The translations under genes were made by a program, and so were the position numbers. The notes beneath the pieces are model-generated. The model ran no database searches. It saw nothing but the letters and a program-made list of their open reading frames with translations, and was not told the origin of the DNA. DNA of 64,000 nucleotides from Acidovorax sp. sif1233. Lineage in GTDB: Bacteria > Pseudomonadota > Gammaproteobacteria > Burkholderiales > Burkholderiaceae_C. The first letter of the stretch is position 1. Each line of letters begins with the position of its first letter. Location: positions 1,488,001 to 1,552,000 of the forward strand of contig NZ_JAHUWZ010000001.1 in the NCBI RefSeq assembly GCF_019218755.1. The letters run 5' to 3'. Positions 18,601-27,371 of the stretch are shown one piece after another.

Positions 18601-19197
18601 TCAGGTCATCACTGCGCGCCTGGCGTGCTGTTCACTGGCGGGCGGCGCCCACAGGATGCGGCCCACGTCGATGCCCATGGACTGCGCACGCTCGATCAGG
18701 TGTTCGCGCACATGCCAGGGCAGGGTGGGGGTGCGCGACAGGATCCACAGGTAGTCCTTGCTGGAGCCCACCACCATGGCCCACTGGTAGTTCTCATCCA
18801 GCGCCACCACGTTGTAGCCGCCGTAGAACGGCCCGAAGAACGACACCTTCAACGCCGCGCGCGTGGGCGCATCGACGAAGCTTGCCGTGCCCTCGGCCTC
18901 CTTCCACTCCTTGCGCACCGGGTCGTACCCCCGGTTCACCACCTTCACGGTGTCGTCGGGGTTGCGGCTGTAGGTGGCGCTGGTCTGGGTGAGCCCGCGC
19001 TCGAACGAGTGGTCGATGCGCGCCACCTCGTGCCAGTGGCCGGTGTAGCGGTCCACATCGAAGCCGGTCACGGCCTGGATGCCTTCGGGCGTGCGTGGCG
19101 TGGAGCAGGCCGTGAGCGCCAGCAGCGCCATCAGTGCGGTGGCTCCGATCACCAGGGACCAGGGGGAGTGGCGGCGAGGCATGGCGTGGATGCGCAT
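18601..19197 (-). CDS. blc: Outer-membrane lipoprotein lipocalin, Blc-like
   Basis: The 198-residue product has a lipoprotein signal (LMALLALTAC/S lipobox) and the lipocalin fold. The first conserved block is DVDRYTGHWHEVARIDHSFE (usual G-x-W), followed by VVNRGYDPVRKEWKEAEG and, near the end, YLWILSRTPTLP. Bacterial Blc binds lysophospholipids or fatty acids in the outer membrane and is often stress induced. AGGAG precedes the chosen start at 19197; the frame stays open to 19524 without a better site. Confidence 0.9.
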   Translation of the reverse strand: MRIHAMPRRHSPWSLVIGATALMALLALTACSTPRTPEGIQAVTGFDVDRYTGHWHEVARIDHSFERGLTQTSATYSRNPDDTVKVVNRGYDPVRKEWKEAEGTASFVDAPTRAALKVSFFGPFYGGYNVVALDENYQWAMVVGSSKDYLWILSRTPTLPWHVREHLIERAQSMGIDVGRILWAPPASEQHARRAVMT

Positions 19198-19487
19198 GGG
19201 ATTGCTCCTGCGGTGGCGGCTTTCGAGGGTGCGTTGCAGGGCTTTGTGGGCATGCGCTGCGCGGCGGTTGTCTGTGCGTTCGACTGTAGGCACGGTGGCT
19301 GCCCCGGCGTGTAGGCGCAGGCTGGCAGCGCCTGTCGGCGCGGCGCAGGGGTTGTGTGCGGGGCTCAACGCCCGGCAGCGCGGCGTTGACGGACCGGCGG
19401 CAGTCGTCCAGGCGTAGAGTGGGGCCAGGCGCCTTCTGCCTGTTTGCTGCCTGTTGGCGAATGCGCCCCGATCGGAGAGGAACACCC

Positions 19488-20045
19488 ATGACCGCCCACC
19501 CCCACCCTGCGCACAACGCCCCACCCCTGGAAGACGGCCCGCCCCGGGTGGACCCCTTGCGCTTTCACCGGCGCCATGAGCACCTGGCCCCTACCTTCGG
19601 CACGGACCGGTTTGCGTTGCAGGCCGAGGCCTTTGCGCGGTTCTTTGGCACGCCGCTGTTTCTCGGTGCGCAGACGCTGATCGTGGCGGCGTGGATCTTG
19701 ATCAACGTGCTGGGTGCCGCCAGGTTCGATCCCTATCCGTTCATCCTGCTCAACCTTGCGTTCAGCCTGCAGGCGGCCTACGCCGCGCCGCTCATCCTGC
19801 TCGCCCAGACGCGGCAGGCCGCCCGCGACAAGCACCACGCCGACGCGGATGCGCAGCACCGCGAGGCGCTGGCCATCGCCAGCGAACAACGTCAGGCCAT
19901 TGCCGCGCAGAATGCCGCGCAGGTGCTGGAGCTGCTGCAGCAAAACACCCTGTTGACCGAACAGACGCGCCAGCTCACGCTGCGCGTCGAAGCACTGACT
20001 GTGGAGATCCACCAGCGATTTGTCACGCAGGCCGCGCGGCCGTGA
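19488..20045 (+). CDS. DUF1003 membrane protein
   Basis: The 185-residue product has two membrane segments (GAQTLIVAAWILINVL and FILLNLAFSLQAAYAAPLILL) joined by the short loop GAARFDPYPF, which is the DUF1003 signature. A Gln/Ala-rich coiled-coil tail follows (about 105-180). The function is unknown; relatives are called CBS or magnesium-transporter-associated membrane proteins. GGAGAGG precedes the ATG at 19488. It starts 290 bases from the divergent lipocalin gene. Confidence 0.82.
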   Translation: MTAHPHPAHNAPPLEDGPPRVDPLRFHRRHEHLAPTFGTDRFALQAEAFARFFGTPLFLGAQTLIVAAWILINVLGAARFDPYPFILLNLAFSLQAAYAAPLILLAQTRQAARDKHHADADAQHREALAIASEQRQAIAAQNAAQVLELLQQNTLLTEQTRQLTLRVEALTVEIHQRFVTQAARP

Positions 20046-20127
20046 CGGGACGGATCCACGAACGACTTCCCGCCATCCACGCGGGCCCGGGCCATGCCCT
20101 CCTGCTCCTTGCCCACCACACCGCGGA

Positions 20128-20763
20128 ATGTCCATGCCCCCACCATCCCCGCCATCTCCTTCGTCCCCTCCGGCCCCGCCGGTGGCTTCATCGCCGTCGC
20201 CCCAGGGGGGTGATGCGGACGTCGATATCGCGTCGCTGTACCGCCGGGTCCATGGCCTTGCCGTGCCAGGGCAGCTGGCCACCGCCCTGCACATGGGGGC
20301 GGAGCACACCGTGGTGGCGACGGGGCTGGATCCTCAGCTGCCCTCCGTCGTGCTGACCCTGGCGCTGGGCAGCCAGAAGACGGCGCGCGATTTTTTCCGC
20401 GGGGTACTTCCCACCCCCTTCGAGCTGGAGACCGCCATTGCGCAGGTGGAGGACGAGGTCTACGCCGCCCATGTCCGCCATCGCCCCTGGGTGCCGCAGG
20501 GTGCGGTGGTCGCGCCTTGTTCCGCAGACCCGGCGCTGCACGAGATCGCCACCCTGGCGGGCATTGCGCCAGGGCCGCGGCGCATGCTCACTCTCGATGC
20601 CCTGGAGCATGTGTTCAACCGGCTTGTCTCCGTATCCCAAGGGCGTCCGGCTTCGCAGGAGGGGTTGCCCGCCCGCGCTGCATTCGCGGCCACCCTGCTG
20701 GTGCTGCGCGAGCTGATGCACCACATGCCGTTCGGGTCGCTCACGCTGATGGACGGTGCCTGA
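20128..20763 (+). CDS. Hypothetical protein
   Basis: The product is about 211 residues: a Pro/Ser-rich N-terminus (to about residue 30) and then a compact domain starting IASLYRRVHGLAVPGQLATA with a C-terminal helical stretch ending in LLVLRELMHHMPFG. I do not recognise the family. There is no membrane segment. I chose the ATG at 20128; upstream in-frame starts lie inside the DUF1003 gene. It follows the DUF1003 gene by 82 bases on the same strand and may be co-transcribed with it. Confidence 0.6.
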   Translation: MSMPPPSPPSPSSPPAPPVASSPSPQGGDADVDIASLYRRVHGLAVPGQLATALHMGAEHTVVATGLDPQLPSVVLTLALGSQKTARDFFRGVLPTPFELETAIAQVEDEVYAAHVRHRPWVPQGAVVAPCSADPALHEIATLAGIAPGPRRMLTLDALEHVFNRLVSVSQGRPASQEGLPARAAFAATLLVLRELMHHMPFGSLTLMDGA

Positions 20764-20978
20764 GGGGCCGGGGGCCGATGGGTGGCCCAACGCTGGACGG
20801 TGCGGGCATGTGGTGGAAAGCGGCGCGGAGAGCGTGCGCCGCTCGTCGCCAAGTCTGGGTGTTGTCCTACAGACACGCGCCGGGATGCCTCTAAGGTTGT
20901 TTGTGTGAATTTTTCACATTCTTCGGGGCGCTCCCCTGGTCCCGCAGCCGCCAACATCTCACCAAAGAGGCCACCCCC

Positions 20979-22139
20979 ATGAAAACACACCCTTGTCTGC
21001 GCACCGTCCTGTGTGCACTGTCCATCGCCAGCCTTGCCGCCTGCGGGGGCGGTGGTGGAGGTGGCGAAACCAGCGGAAATGGCACGTTGCGCCTGGCGAT
21101 GACGGATGCCCCCAGCTGCGGCTATTCCGCCGTGAATGTCACGGTCGAGAAAGTGCGCGTCCACCAGAGCAGCAATGCCTCGGACAACGATGCGGGCTGG
21201 TCAGAGATCGTGCTGAACCCGGCACGCAGGGTGGACCTGCTGACGCTGACGAACGGTGTGCTCATGGAGCTGGGGCAGGTGCCGCTGCCCGCGGGAAAGT
21301 ACACGCAGTTGCGGCTCGTGCTGGCCAGCAACACAGGGGCCCAGCCGCTGGCCAATTCAGTGGTCCCCACCGGCGCATCGGAAGTCGCGCTGAAAACGCC
21401 GAGCGGGCAGCAATCGGGCGTCAAGACGAATGTGAATATCGACGTGGGCGCCAATCAGATGGCCGACTTCGTTCTGGACTTCGATGCCTGCAAGTCGGTG
21501 GTGGCCGCTGGCGCCTCGGGCCAGTATCTTCTCAAACCCGTGGTGTCGGTGATCCCGCGCTTCGTTTCCGGTGTGCAGGGCTATGTGGAACCCGGCACGG
21601 GCACCAGCGTCTCCCTGCAGTTCAACGGTGAGCTGGTGCGCGCCACCACACCCGACAGCGCGGGCAGGTTCCTGCTCCAGCCGGTGGCCCCGGGCAGCTA
21701 CACGCTGGTCGTCGTGGGTGCGGGGCGCACCACCACGGTGGTCACGGGGGTCCCGGTGGCCGCCGAGACAGTGACTTCCGTGGGCGCGGGCGCCGCGCCT
21801 TTGAGCCTGCAGCCATCTCCGGTCGCGACGGTGAAGGGCACCGCCCCGGTGGACACCATGGTGCGGGTGCTCCAGCCCTTGTCGTTGGGGGGCACGATCG
21901 AAGTGGCCGGCCGGGGCGTTGACGGGGTGACAGGGGCCTACGGCTTCACGGTACCTACCCTCGCGCCGCGGGTCGCCCCCTATGCCGCGCCGGGCACCAG
22001 CCTGGTGTTTGCCGCGGACTCCGCGGCGGCGGGGCGCTACGCTGTTCAGGCCCGCCTGGGTGGTTTTGCCGACAAGACGCAGGCACTGCCTGTCCTGACG
22101 GAGGGTGCCGTGCAAACCACGGATTTCACCTTCCCCTGA
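20979..22139 (+). CDS. DUF4382 domain lipoprotein
   Basis: The 386-residue product has a lipoprotein signal (SIASLAAC/G) followed by a polyglycine linker. It then has a DUF4382 domain (about 34-190) beginning GTLRLAMTDAPSCGYSAVNV and including VRVHQSSNA, LMELGQVPLPAGKYTQLRL and VDVGAN-like strands. The C-terminal half contains a carboxypeptidase-regulatory-like beta domain (GRFLLQPVAPGSYTLVVVG). It is probably anchored in the outer membrane, with unknown function. AAAGAGG lies upstream of the start. A strong hairpin at 22158-22190 follows the stop. Confidence 0.85.
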   Translation: MKTHPCLRTVLCALSIASLAACGGGGGGGETSGNGTLRLAMTDAPSCGYSAVNVTVEKVRVHQSSNASDNDAGWSEIVLNPARRVDLLTLTNGVLMELGQVPLPAGKYTQLRLVLASNTGAQPLANSVVPTGASEVALKTPSGQQSGVKTNVNIDVGANQMADFVLDFDACKSVVAAGASGQYLLKPVVSVIPRFVSGVQGYVEPGTGTSVSLQFNGELVRATTPDSAGRFLLQPVAPGSYTLVVVGAGRTTTVVTGVPVAAETVTSVGAGAAPLSLQPSPVATVKGTAPVDTMVRVLQPLSLGGTIEVAGRGVDGVTGAYGFTVPTLAPRVAPYAAPGTSLVFAADSAAAGRYAVQARLGGFADKTQALPVLTEGAVQTTDFTFP

Positions 22140-22157
22140 CACCGCGGGCGGAGGGCA

Positions 22158-22196
22158 CCGCCCCGCCTGCGATGAATGGCAGCGGGGCGGCCTTTC
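22158..22196 (+). terminator. Probable terminator after the DUF4382 gene
   Basis: A perfect 9-bp GC stem (CCGCCCCGC at 22158-22166 with GCGGGGCGG at 22182-22190) with a 15-base loop is followed by CCTTTC. The T-run is short, so efficiency is uncertain. Confidence 0.5.
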
Positions 22197-22241
22197 AGGA
22201 CGGGGGGCGCGTCTCGGCACCTGTCGGCCAGGGCGGTGATG

Positions 22242-23168
22242 TCAGGGCTCTCCGGCCGGCCGCGCCACGAGGTCCTTCCGGTCGCCGGAAAACCAGGCCG
22301 CCAGGAAATCCGCCAGCGCCCGCGTCTTGGCCGACAGGTCGCTGCGGGTGGGGTACACCAGCGTCACGTCCGCCGCGGGCAAGGCCCAGGCGGGCAGAAC
22401 GCGCCGCAGGCGGCCAGCGGCCAGGTGGGCTGCCACGTCCCACTCGGAGCGCATCAGCACGCCGTGGCCTTCCAGGGCCCAGGTGGTGGCGGCCGCGCCA
22501 TCGTTGGTGCTGAGCATGCCGCGCACCTTCACCGTTTCCTGCCGCCCGCCCTGGTGCAGGTGCCAGGTGCCATAGGTTTCATCGCTTTCGCGGATCACGA
22601 TGCACAGGTGGGCCAGCAGGTCGGCGGGCTGGGCGGGCTCGCCCGCGTGGGCCAGGTAGGCCGGCGACGCGCACAGCACGCGCCGGTTGGCCATCAGCCT
22701 GCGGGCCGTGAGGCGCGAGTCGGGCAGGTCGCCAAAGCGCACGGCGGCATCCAGGCCCTGTTCCACCAGGTTCACGGGCCGGTCGGTCAGGTGCGGTTGC
22801 ACCTCCACTTCGGGGTAGGCGCGCGAGAAGGCCGACAGGGCGGGCGCGATGTGAACGCGGCCAAAGCCCAGCGTGGCCGCCAGCTTGATGAGCCCGCGCG
22901 GCGAGCTGCGCGCGCCGGCCACCGTGCGCTCCAGCGCCTCCAGGTCGCCCAGGATGCGGGCACCATCCAGCAGGTAGGTCTCGCCCTCGGGCGTGAGGTG
23001 GATGCGCCGCGTGGTGCGGTGCAGAAGGCGCACGCCCAGCCGGTGCTCCAGCTGGGCCAGGCGCCGGCTGACCGCGGGCGGGGTGATGCCCATCTGCTGC
23101 GCGGCGGCGGCCAGGCTGCCTTCCTTCATGAGCAAGGCAAAGAAGCGCAGGTCCGAAAAGCCGTCCAT
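22242..23168 (-). CDS. LysR-family transcriptional regulator
   Basis: The 308-residue regulator has an N-terminal winged helix (LAAAAQQMGITPPAVSRRLA) and a substrate-binding effector domain from about residue 90. It is divergent from the Bug/hydrolase/LeuCD operon at 23281 with a 112-base AT-richer spacer, the usual arrangement for local control. By the pattern of the family it probably senses a substrate or intermediate of that operon; the ligand is unknown. Confidence 0.92.
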   Translation of the reverse strand: MDGFSDLRFFALLMKEGSLAAAAQQMGITPPAVSRRLAQLEHRLGVRLLHRTTRRIHLTPEGETYLLDGARILGDLEALERTVAGARSSPRGLIKLAATLGFGRVHIAPALSAFSRAYPEVEVQPHLTDRPVNLVEQGLDAAVRFGDLPDSRLTARRLMANRRVLCASPAYLAHAGEPAQPADLLAHLCIVIRESDETYGTWHLHQGGRQETVKVRGMLSTNDGAAATTWALEGHGVLMRSEWDVAAHLAAGRLRRVLPAWALPAADVTLVYPTRSDLSAKTRALADFLAAWFSGDRKDLVARPAGEP

Positions 23169-23280
23169 GGGTACCTTATTCGTGCGTTGAATTTATGAAT
23201 GAAATGATTTTGACGGTATTTATGGCGTTGAACATCACTCATAAGATCCAGCCACAACAAATACCCTCAGGAGACAACCC

Positions 23281-24294
23281 ATGACCGATTCCACCCTCCC
23301 GACACCGTCCCTGTTTCCCCGCCGGCTGGCTGTGGCGGCAACGGCCGCCGCCACGCTGGCACTGCTGTCGCCCGCTGCGGCCCTGGCCCAGCCAGCGGCT
23401 TATCCCAACAAGGCCATCAAGCTCGTGGTCCCCTATGCGCCGGGCGGCAGCGCCGACATCGCCGCGCGGCTCATCACCGATGAATGGGGCAAGGCCCTGG
23501 GCGGCTCGCTGTTCATCGAGAACAAGGGCGGCGCGGGCGGCAATATCGGCGTGGACATGGTGGCCAAGGCCGCACCGGACGGCTACACCATCGGCCTGCA
23601 GACCGTGTCCCTGGCCATCAACCCCAGCCTGACGGCCAAGATGCCCTACGACACCCTGAAGGACCTGGCGCCCATCGGCATGGTGGCCAGTTCGCAGCAT
23701 GTGCTGGTGGTCAACAACGCCTTGCCCGCCAAGAACATCAAGGAACTGGTGGCGCTGCTCAAGGCGCAGCCGGGCAAGTACTCGTATGGCTCGGCCGGCG
23801 CGGGCAGCACCTTCCACATGTCGGCCGAGTTGTTCAAGGCCGTGGCGGGCACGCCCATCGTGCACATACCCTACCGCGGCGGCGGCCCGGCCATGATCGA
23901 CACCATGTCGGGCCAGGTGGCGCTGAGCTTTCCGGTGCTGTCGGCCGCGCAGCCGCACGTGCAGGCGGGCAAGCTCAGGGCGCTGGGCGTCACCGGTACC
24001 AAGCGCTCGGCGCTCATGCCCGACGTGCCCACCATTGCCGAGGCGGGCCTGCCTGGCTACGCGTTTGAAACCTGGTTCATCGTGTTCGCGCCGGCCGGCA
24101 CGCCCAAGCCGGTCGTCGACAAACTCAACACCACCCTGAACCAGGCGCTCAACACCCCGGCGCTCAAGGAGCGCATGGCCAAGGACGGTTTCGACCCCAT
24201 TCCATCGACGCCCGAGCAGGCCCGCGCACGGATCGAAAAAGAGATGCCGCAGTGGGCCAAATTGATCAGGGAGCGGGGCATCACCGCCGAATAG
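23281..24294 (+). CDS. Bug-type (tripartite tricarboxylate family) substrate-binding protein
   Basis: The 337-residue exported protein has a signal peptide ending LSPAAALAQ. The mature part carries the Bug signature YPNKAIKLVVPYAPGGSADI and the ENKGGAGGNIG loop, whose backbone typically grips a carboxylate. CAGGAGACAACCC lies upstream of the ATG. No matching TctA/TctB permease genes are in the window, as is common for the many orphan Bug proteins of Burkholderiales. Its neighbours suggest a small (di)carboxylate or haloacid ligand, which is inference. Confidence 0.93.
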   Translation: MTDSTLPTPSLFPRRLAVAATAAATLALLSPAAALAQPAAYPNKAIKLVVPYAPGGSADIAARLITDEWGKALGGSLFIENKGGAGGNIGVDMVAKAAPDGYTIGLQTVSLAINPSLTAKMPYDTLKDLAPIGMVASSQHVLVVNNALPAKNIKELVALLKAQPGKYSYGSAGAGSTFHMSAELFKAVAGTPIVHIPYRGGGPAMIDTMSGQVALSFPVLSAAQPHVQAGKLRALGVTGTKRSALMPDVPTIAEAGLPGYAFETWFIVFAPAGTPKPVVDKLNTTLNQALNTPALKERMAKDGFDPIPSTPEQARARIEKEMPQWAKLIRERGITAE

Positions 24295-24319
24295 GCACCG
24301 CCGCAATTTCAACGACACC

Positions 24320-25225
24320 ATGACCACGACGACCCCGCTTTTCCCCGGCTTCACCCCCCACCGTGTGCCCACGCCCGACGGCCAGCACATCCACGCGCTG
24401 GTGGGCGGCACGGGCCCGGCCCTGCTGCTGCTGCACGGCCACCCGCAGACCTCGGCCATCTGGCACAAGGTGGCGCCGGTGCTGGCCCGGCACTTCACGC
24501 TGGTGCTGGCGGATTTGCGGGGCTATGGCGATTCCGCAAAACCTGCTGGGGATGCCGAGCATGCCCTCTACAGCAAGCGCACCATGGCCGCCGACATGCT
24601 GGCCGTGATGCAGCACCTGGGCCACCCACGCTTCACCGTGCTGGCCCACGACCGGGGCGCCCGCGTGGCGCACCGCCTGGCGGCCGACCACCCGGCCGCC
24701 GTGTTGCGCATGGTGCTGCTGGACATCGCCCCCACGCTGACCATGTACGAACAGACCAGCAACGCCTTTGCGCGTGCCTACTGGCACTGGTTCTTTTTGA
24801 TCCAGCCCGCGCCGCTGCCCGAGCGCCTGATCGAGGCCGACCCCGCCGCCTATGTGCGCGACGTGATGGGCCGGCGCAGCGCCGGCCTGGCCCCGTTCGA
24901 CCCGCGGGCCCTGGCCGAGTACGTGCGCTGCCTGGGCCTGCCCGGTACGGCCCACGGCATCTGCGAGGACTACCGCGCCGCCGCCGGCATCGACCTGGTG
25001 CATGACCGCGCCGATCGCGACGCGGGCCGCCAGCTGGCCATGCCGCTCCTGGCCCTGTGGGGCGAGCAGGGCGTGGTGCACCAGTGCTTTGCGCCCCTGG
25101 CCGAGTGGCAGCGCGTGGCGGCCGACGTGCGCGGCCACGCACTGCCTTGCGGCCACTACATCGCCGAGGAGGCGCCGGATGCGCTGCTCGACGCGGCGCT
25201 GCCCTTCCTGCTGGCCGACCGGTAA
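24320..25225 (+). CDS. Alpha/beta hydrolase, fluoroacetate (haloacetate) dehalogenase-like
   Basis: The 301-residue protein aligns by eye with fluoroacetate dehalogenases. It has nucleophile Asp111 in LAHDRGARVAHRLA, acid Asp135 in VLLDIAP, the halide-binding His156/Trp157 pair in ARAYWHW, Tyr218 in CEDYRA and catalytic His279 in LPCGHY. These positions are within one residue of the well-studied enzyme as I recall it (D110, D134, H155, W156, Y219, H280). It would hydrolyse a 2-haloacetate to glycolate; some relatives act on esters or epoxides. It is the second gene of the operon, 25 bases after the Bug gene. Confidence 0.8.
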   Translation: MTTTTPLFPGFTPHRVPTPDGQHIHALVGGTGPALLLLHGHPQTSAIWHKVAPVLARHFTLVLADLRGYGDSAKPAGDAEHALYSKRTMAADMLAVMQHLGHPRFTVLAHDRGARVAHRLAADHPAAVLRMVLLDIAPTLTMYEQTSNAFARAYWHWFFLIQPAPLPERLIEADPAAYVRDVMGRRSAGLAPFDPRALAEYVRCLGLPGTAHGICEDYRAAAGIDLVHDRADRDAGRQLAMPLLALWGEQGVVHQCFAPLAEWQRVAADVRGHALPCGHYIAEEAPDALLDAALPFLLADR

Positions 25226-25258
25226 GGCTGCACCCAACGACAACCCCCGACGCTGACC

Positions 25259-26677
25259 ATGACCACTCCCTCAACGCTCTACCAAAAGCTGGTGGCATCG
25301 CACACCGTGGCCGTTCTGGACGAACAGAACGTTCTGCTGTTCTGCGACCTGCACCTGATGAACGAATACACCAGCCCCCAGGCCTTTGCCGGCCTGCACG
25401 AGGCCGGGCGCGGCGTGCCCGTGCCGGGGCAGAACGTGGCGGTGGTGAGCCACATCATCCCCACGCACCCGGTGCGCTGGCGCACCATCCAGGACCCGCC
25501 TTCGGCCCTGCAGGCCAGCAACCTCAAGGCCAACTGCGACCGCCACGGCATCCCGCTGTTCGACACCAACGACCCGCTGCAGGGCATCGAGCACGTGATC
25601 GCGCCCGAGCACGGCATGGTGCGCCCGGGCATGGTCATCATCTGCGGTGACAGCCACACCACCACGTACGGCGCGCTGGGCGCGCTGGGCTTCGGCATCG
25701 GCACGTCGGAGGTCGAGCACGTGCTGGCCACCCAGACCCTGGTCTACCGCCTCGCCAAGGACATGCGCATCCGCGTGGACGGCACGCTGCCCAGGGGCAC
25801 CACGGCCAAGGACCTGATCCTCATGGTCATCAGCCGCATCGGCGCGCAGGGCGCACGGGGCTATGTGGTGGAGTTCTGCGGCAGCGCCATCGAAGCCCTG
25901 TCGGTGGAGGCGCGCTTCACGCTGTGCAACATGGCGGTGGAGGCGGGTGCGCGCGGTGCGCTGATCGCACCCGACGCCACCGCCATCGACTACGTGCTGG
26001 CCAAGGCCCCCGACATCACCGGCGGCGTGCGCACGCAGGCCCTGGCCTACTGGGCCACGCTGGGCAGCGACGCAGGCGCCGTGTTCGACGTGGAGCATGT
26101 GTTCGACGCCAGCGCCGTGGCCCCCTTCGTCACCTGGGGCACCAGCCCCGACCAGGCCATGGCCATCCACGCCACCGTGCCCCGGCCCGAGGACATCACC
26201 GACGCCGTGCAGCGCAGCAGCGCCGAGCAGGCCCTGCGCTACACGGCCCTGGCGGCAGGGCAGCCGCTGGCGGGCGTGCCGGTGCAGCATGTGTTCATCG
26301 GCTCGTGCACCAATGCGCGCATCGAGGACCTGCGCGAGGTGGACCGCATCGTCGGCACCCGCCACGTGGCCAGTGGCGTGCGCGCCATGGTCGTGCCCGG
26401 CTCGGGCGCCGTGAAGGCCCAGGCCGAGGCCGAGGGCATCGCCGCGCGCCTGGTGGCCGCGGGCTTCGAGTGGCGCCAGCCCGGCTGCTCCATGTGCCTG
26501 GCCATGAACGACGACGTGCTGGCCCCCGGCCAGCGCTGCGCCTCCACCACCAACCGCAATTTCGAGGGCCGCCAGGGCCGTGGCGCCATCACCCACCTGA
26601 TGAGCCCGGCCATGGCCGCCGCCGCCGCCGTCACGGGCTGCATCACCGACGTAAGAACCCTGGAGGTGACCGCATGA
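25259..26677 (+). CDS. leuC: 3-isopropylmalate dehydratase-type large subunit (LeuC family)
   Basis: The 472-residue aconitase-superfamily subunit has CGDSHTTTYGALGALGFGIG and a C-terminal WRQPGCSMCLAMN, whose two cysteines plus the upstream one in IGSCTNARIEDL ligate the [4Fe-4S] cluster. The dehydratase would interconvert a 2- and 3-hydroxy acid via an unsaturated acid. Its placement beside a dehalogenase-like hydrolase and a Bug protein, rather than leuB or leuA, hints at a catabolic substrate such as citraconate or methylmalate. That is inference; it could still serve leucine synthesis. Confidence 0.9.
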   Translation: MTTPSTLYQKLVASHTVAVLDEQNVLLFCDLHLMNEYTSPQAFAGLHEAGRGVPVPGQNVAVVSHIIPTHPVRWRTIQDPPSALQASNLKANCDRHGIPLFDTNDPLQGIEHVIAPEHGMVRPGMVIICGDSHTTTYGALGALGFGIGTSEVEHVLATQTLVYRLAKDMRIRVDGTLPRGTTAKDLILMVISRIGAQGARGYVVEFCGSAIEALSVEARFTLCNMAVEAGARGALIAPDATAIDYVLAKAPDITGGVRTQALAYWATLGSDAGAVFDVEHVFDASAVAPFVTWGTSPDQAMAIHATVPRPEDITDAVQRSSAEQALRYTALAAGQPLAGVPVQHVFIGSCTNARIEDLREVDRIVGTRHVASGVRAMVVPGSGAVKAQAEAEGIAARLVAAGFEWRQPGCSMCLAMNDDVLAPGQRCASTTNRNFEGRQGRGAITHLMSPAMAAAAAVTGCITDVRTLEVTA

Positions 26678-27342
26678 GCGCCGACCACAACCACACCACC
26701 GTGCGCGGCCAGGCGGCCCTGCTCGACATCGCCAACCTCGACACCGATCAGATCATGCCCAAGCAGTTCCTGCGCGGCATCGACAAGTCGGGCCTGGCGC
26801 CGGGCCTGCTGTACGACCTGCGCTTTGACGGCGCCGGGCAGCCGCGCGAAGACTTCGTGCTCAACCAGCCGGCGTTTGCCGGCACCGATGTGCTGCTGGC
26901 CGGCAGCAACTACGGCTGCGGCTCCAGCCGCGAGCATGCCGTGTGGGGCATGCAGCAGTACGGCTTCCAGGCCGTGGTGGCGTCGAGCTTTGGCGAGATC
27001 TTCTACTCCAACGCCATGAACAACCGCCTGCTGCTGGCCATGGTGACCGAGGCCGATGCCCAGGCCTTCATGCGCGAGGCCCGTGCCACTAACGGTCCCT
27101 TGGCCATGGAGATCGACGTGGAACAGCGCCAGGTGCGCACGGCAGGGCACAGCGCACCGTTCACCATCTCCGAGCGGCACCGGCGCATGTTCCTCGACGG
27201 GCTGGATGTGATTGGAGCTTCGCTCACCTACCAGGCGCAGATCGATGCCTTTGCCCAGCGGCACTGGGCCGCGCAGCCCTGGGTGAAGGATGTCGCGCGG
27301 CGCACGCGCGAGCGGCTTGGGGCCGCCTCCGCGCAGGCCTGA
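26674..27342 (+). CDS. leuD: 3-isopropylmalate dehydratase-type small subunit (LeuD family)
   Basis: The 222-residue swivel-domain subunit contains ANLDTDQIMPKQFLRGI and the conserved SNYGCGSSREHAVWGM loop. It pairs with the large subunit encoded immediately upstream; the ATG overlaps the large-subunit stop (ATGA) and GGAGG precedes it. It completes the dehydratase and is the last gene of the operon before the convergent binding-protein gene at 27372. Confidence 0.92.
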   Translation: MSADHNHTTVRGQAALLDIANLDTDQIMPKQFLRGIDKSGLAPGLLYDLRFDGAGQPREDFVLNQPAFAGTDVLLAGSNYGCGSSREHAVWGMQQYGFQAVVASSFGEIFYSNAMNNRLLLAMVTEADAQAFMREARATNGPLAMEIDVEQRQVRTAGHSAPFTISERHRRMFLDGLDVIGASLTYQAQIDAFAQRHWAAQPWVKDVARRTRERLGAASAQA

Positions 27343-27371
27343 ACCGCCAGCGCCTTGGCGCCGCGGGGCAC

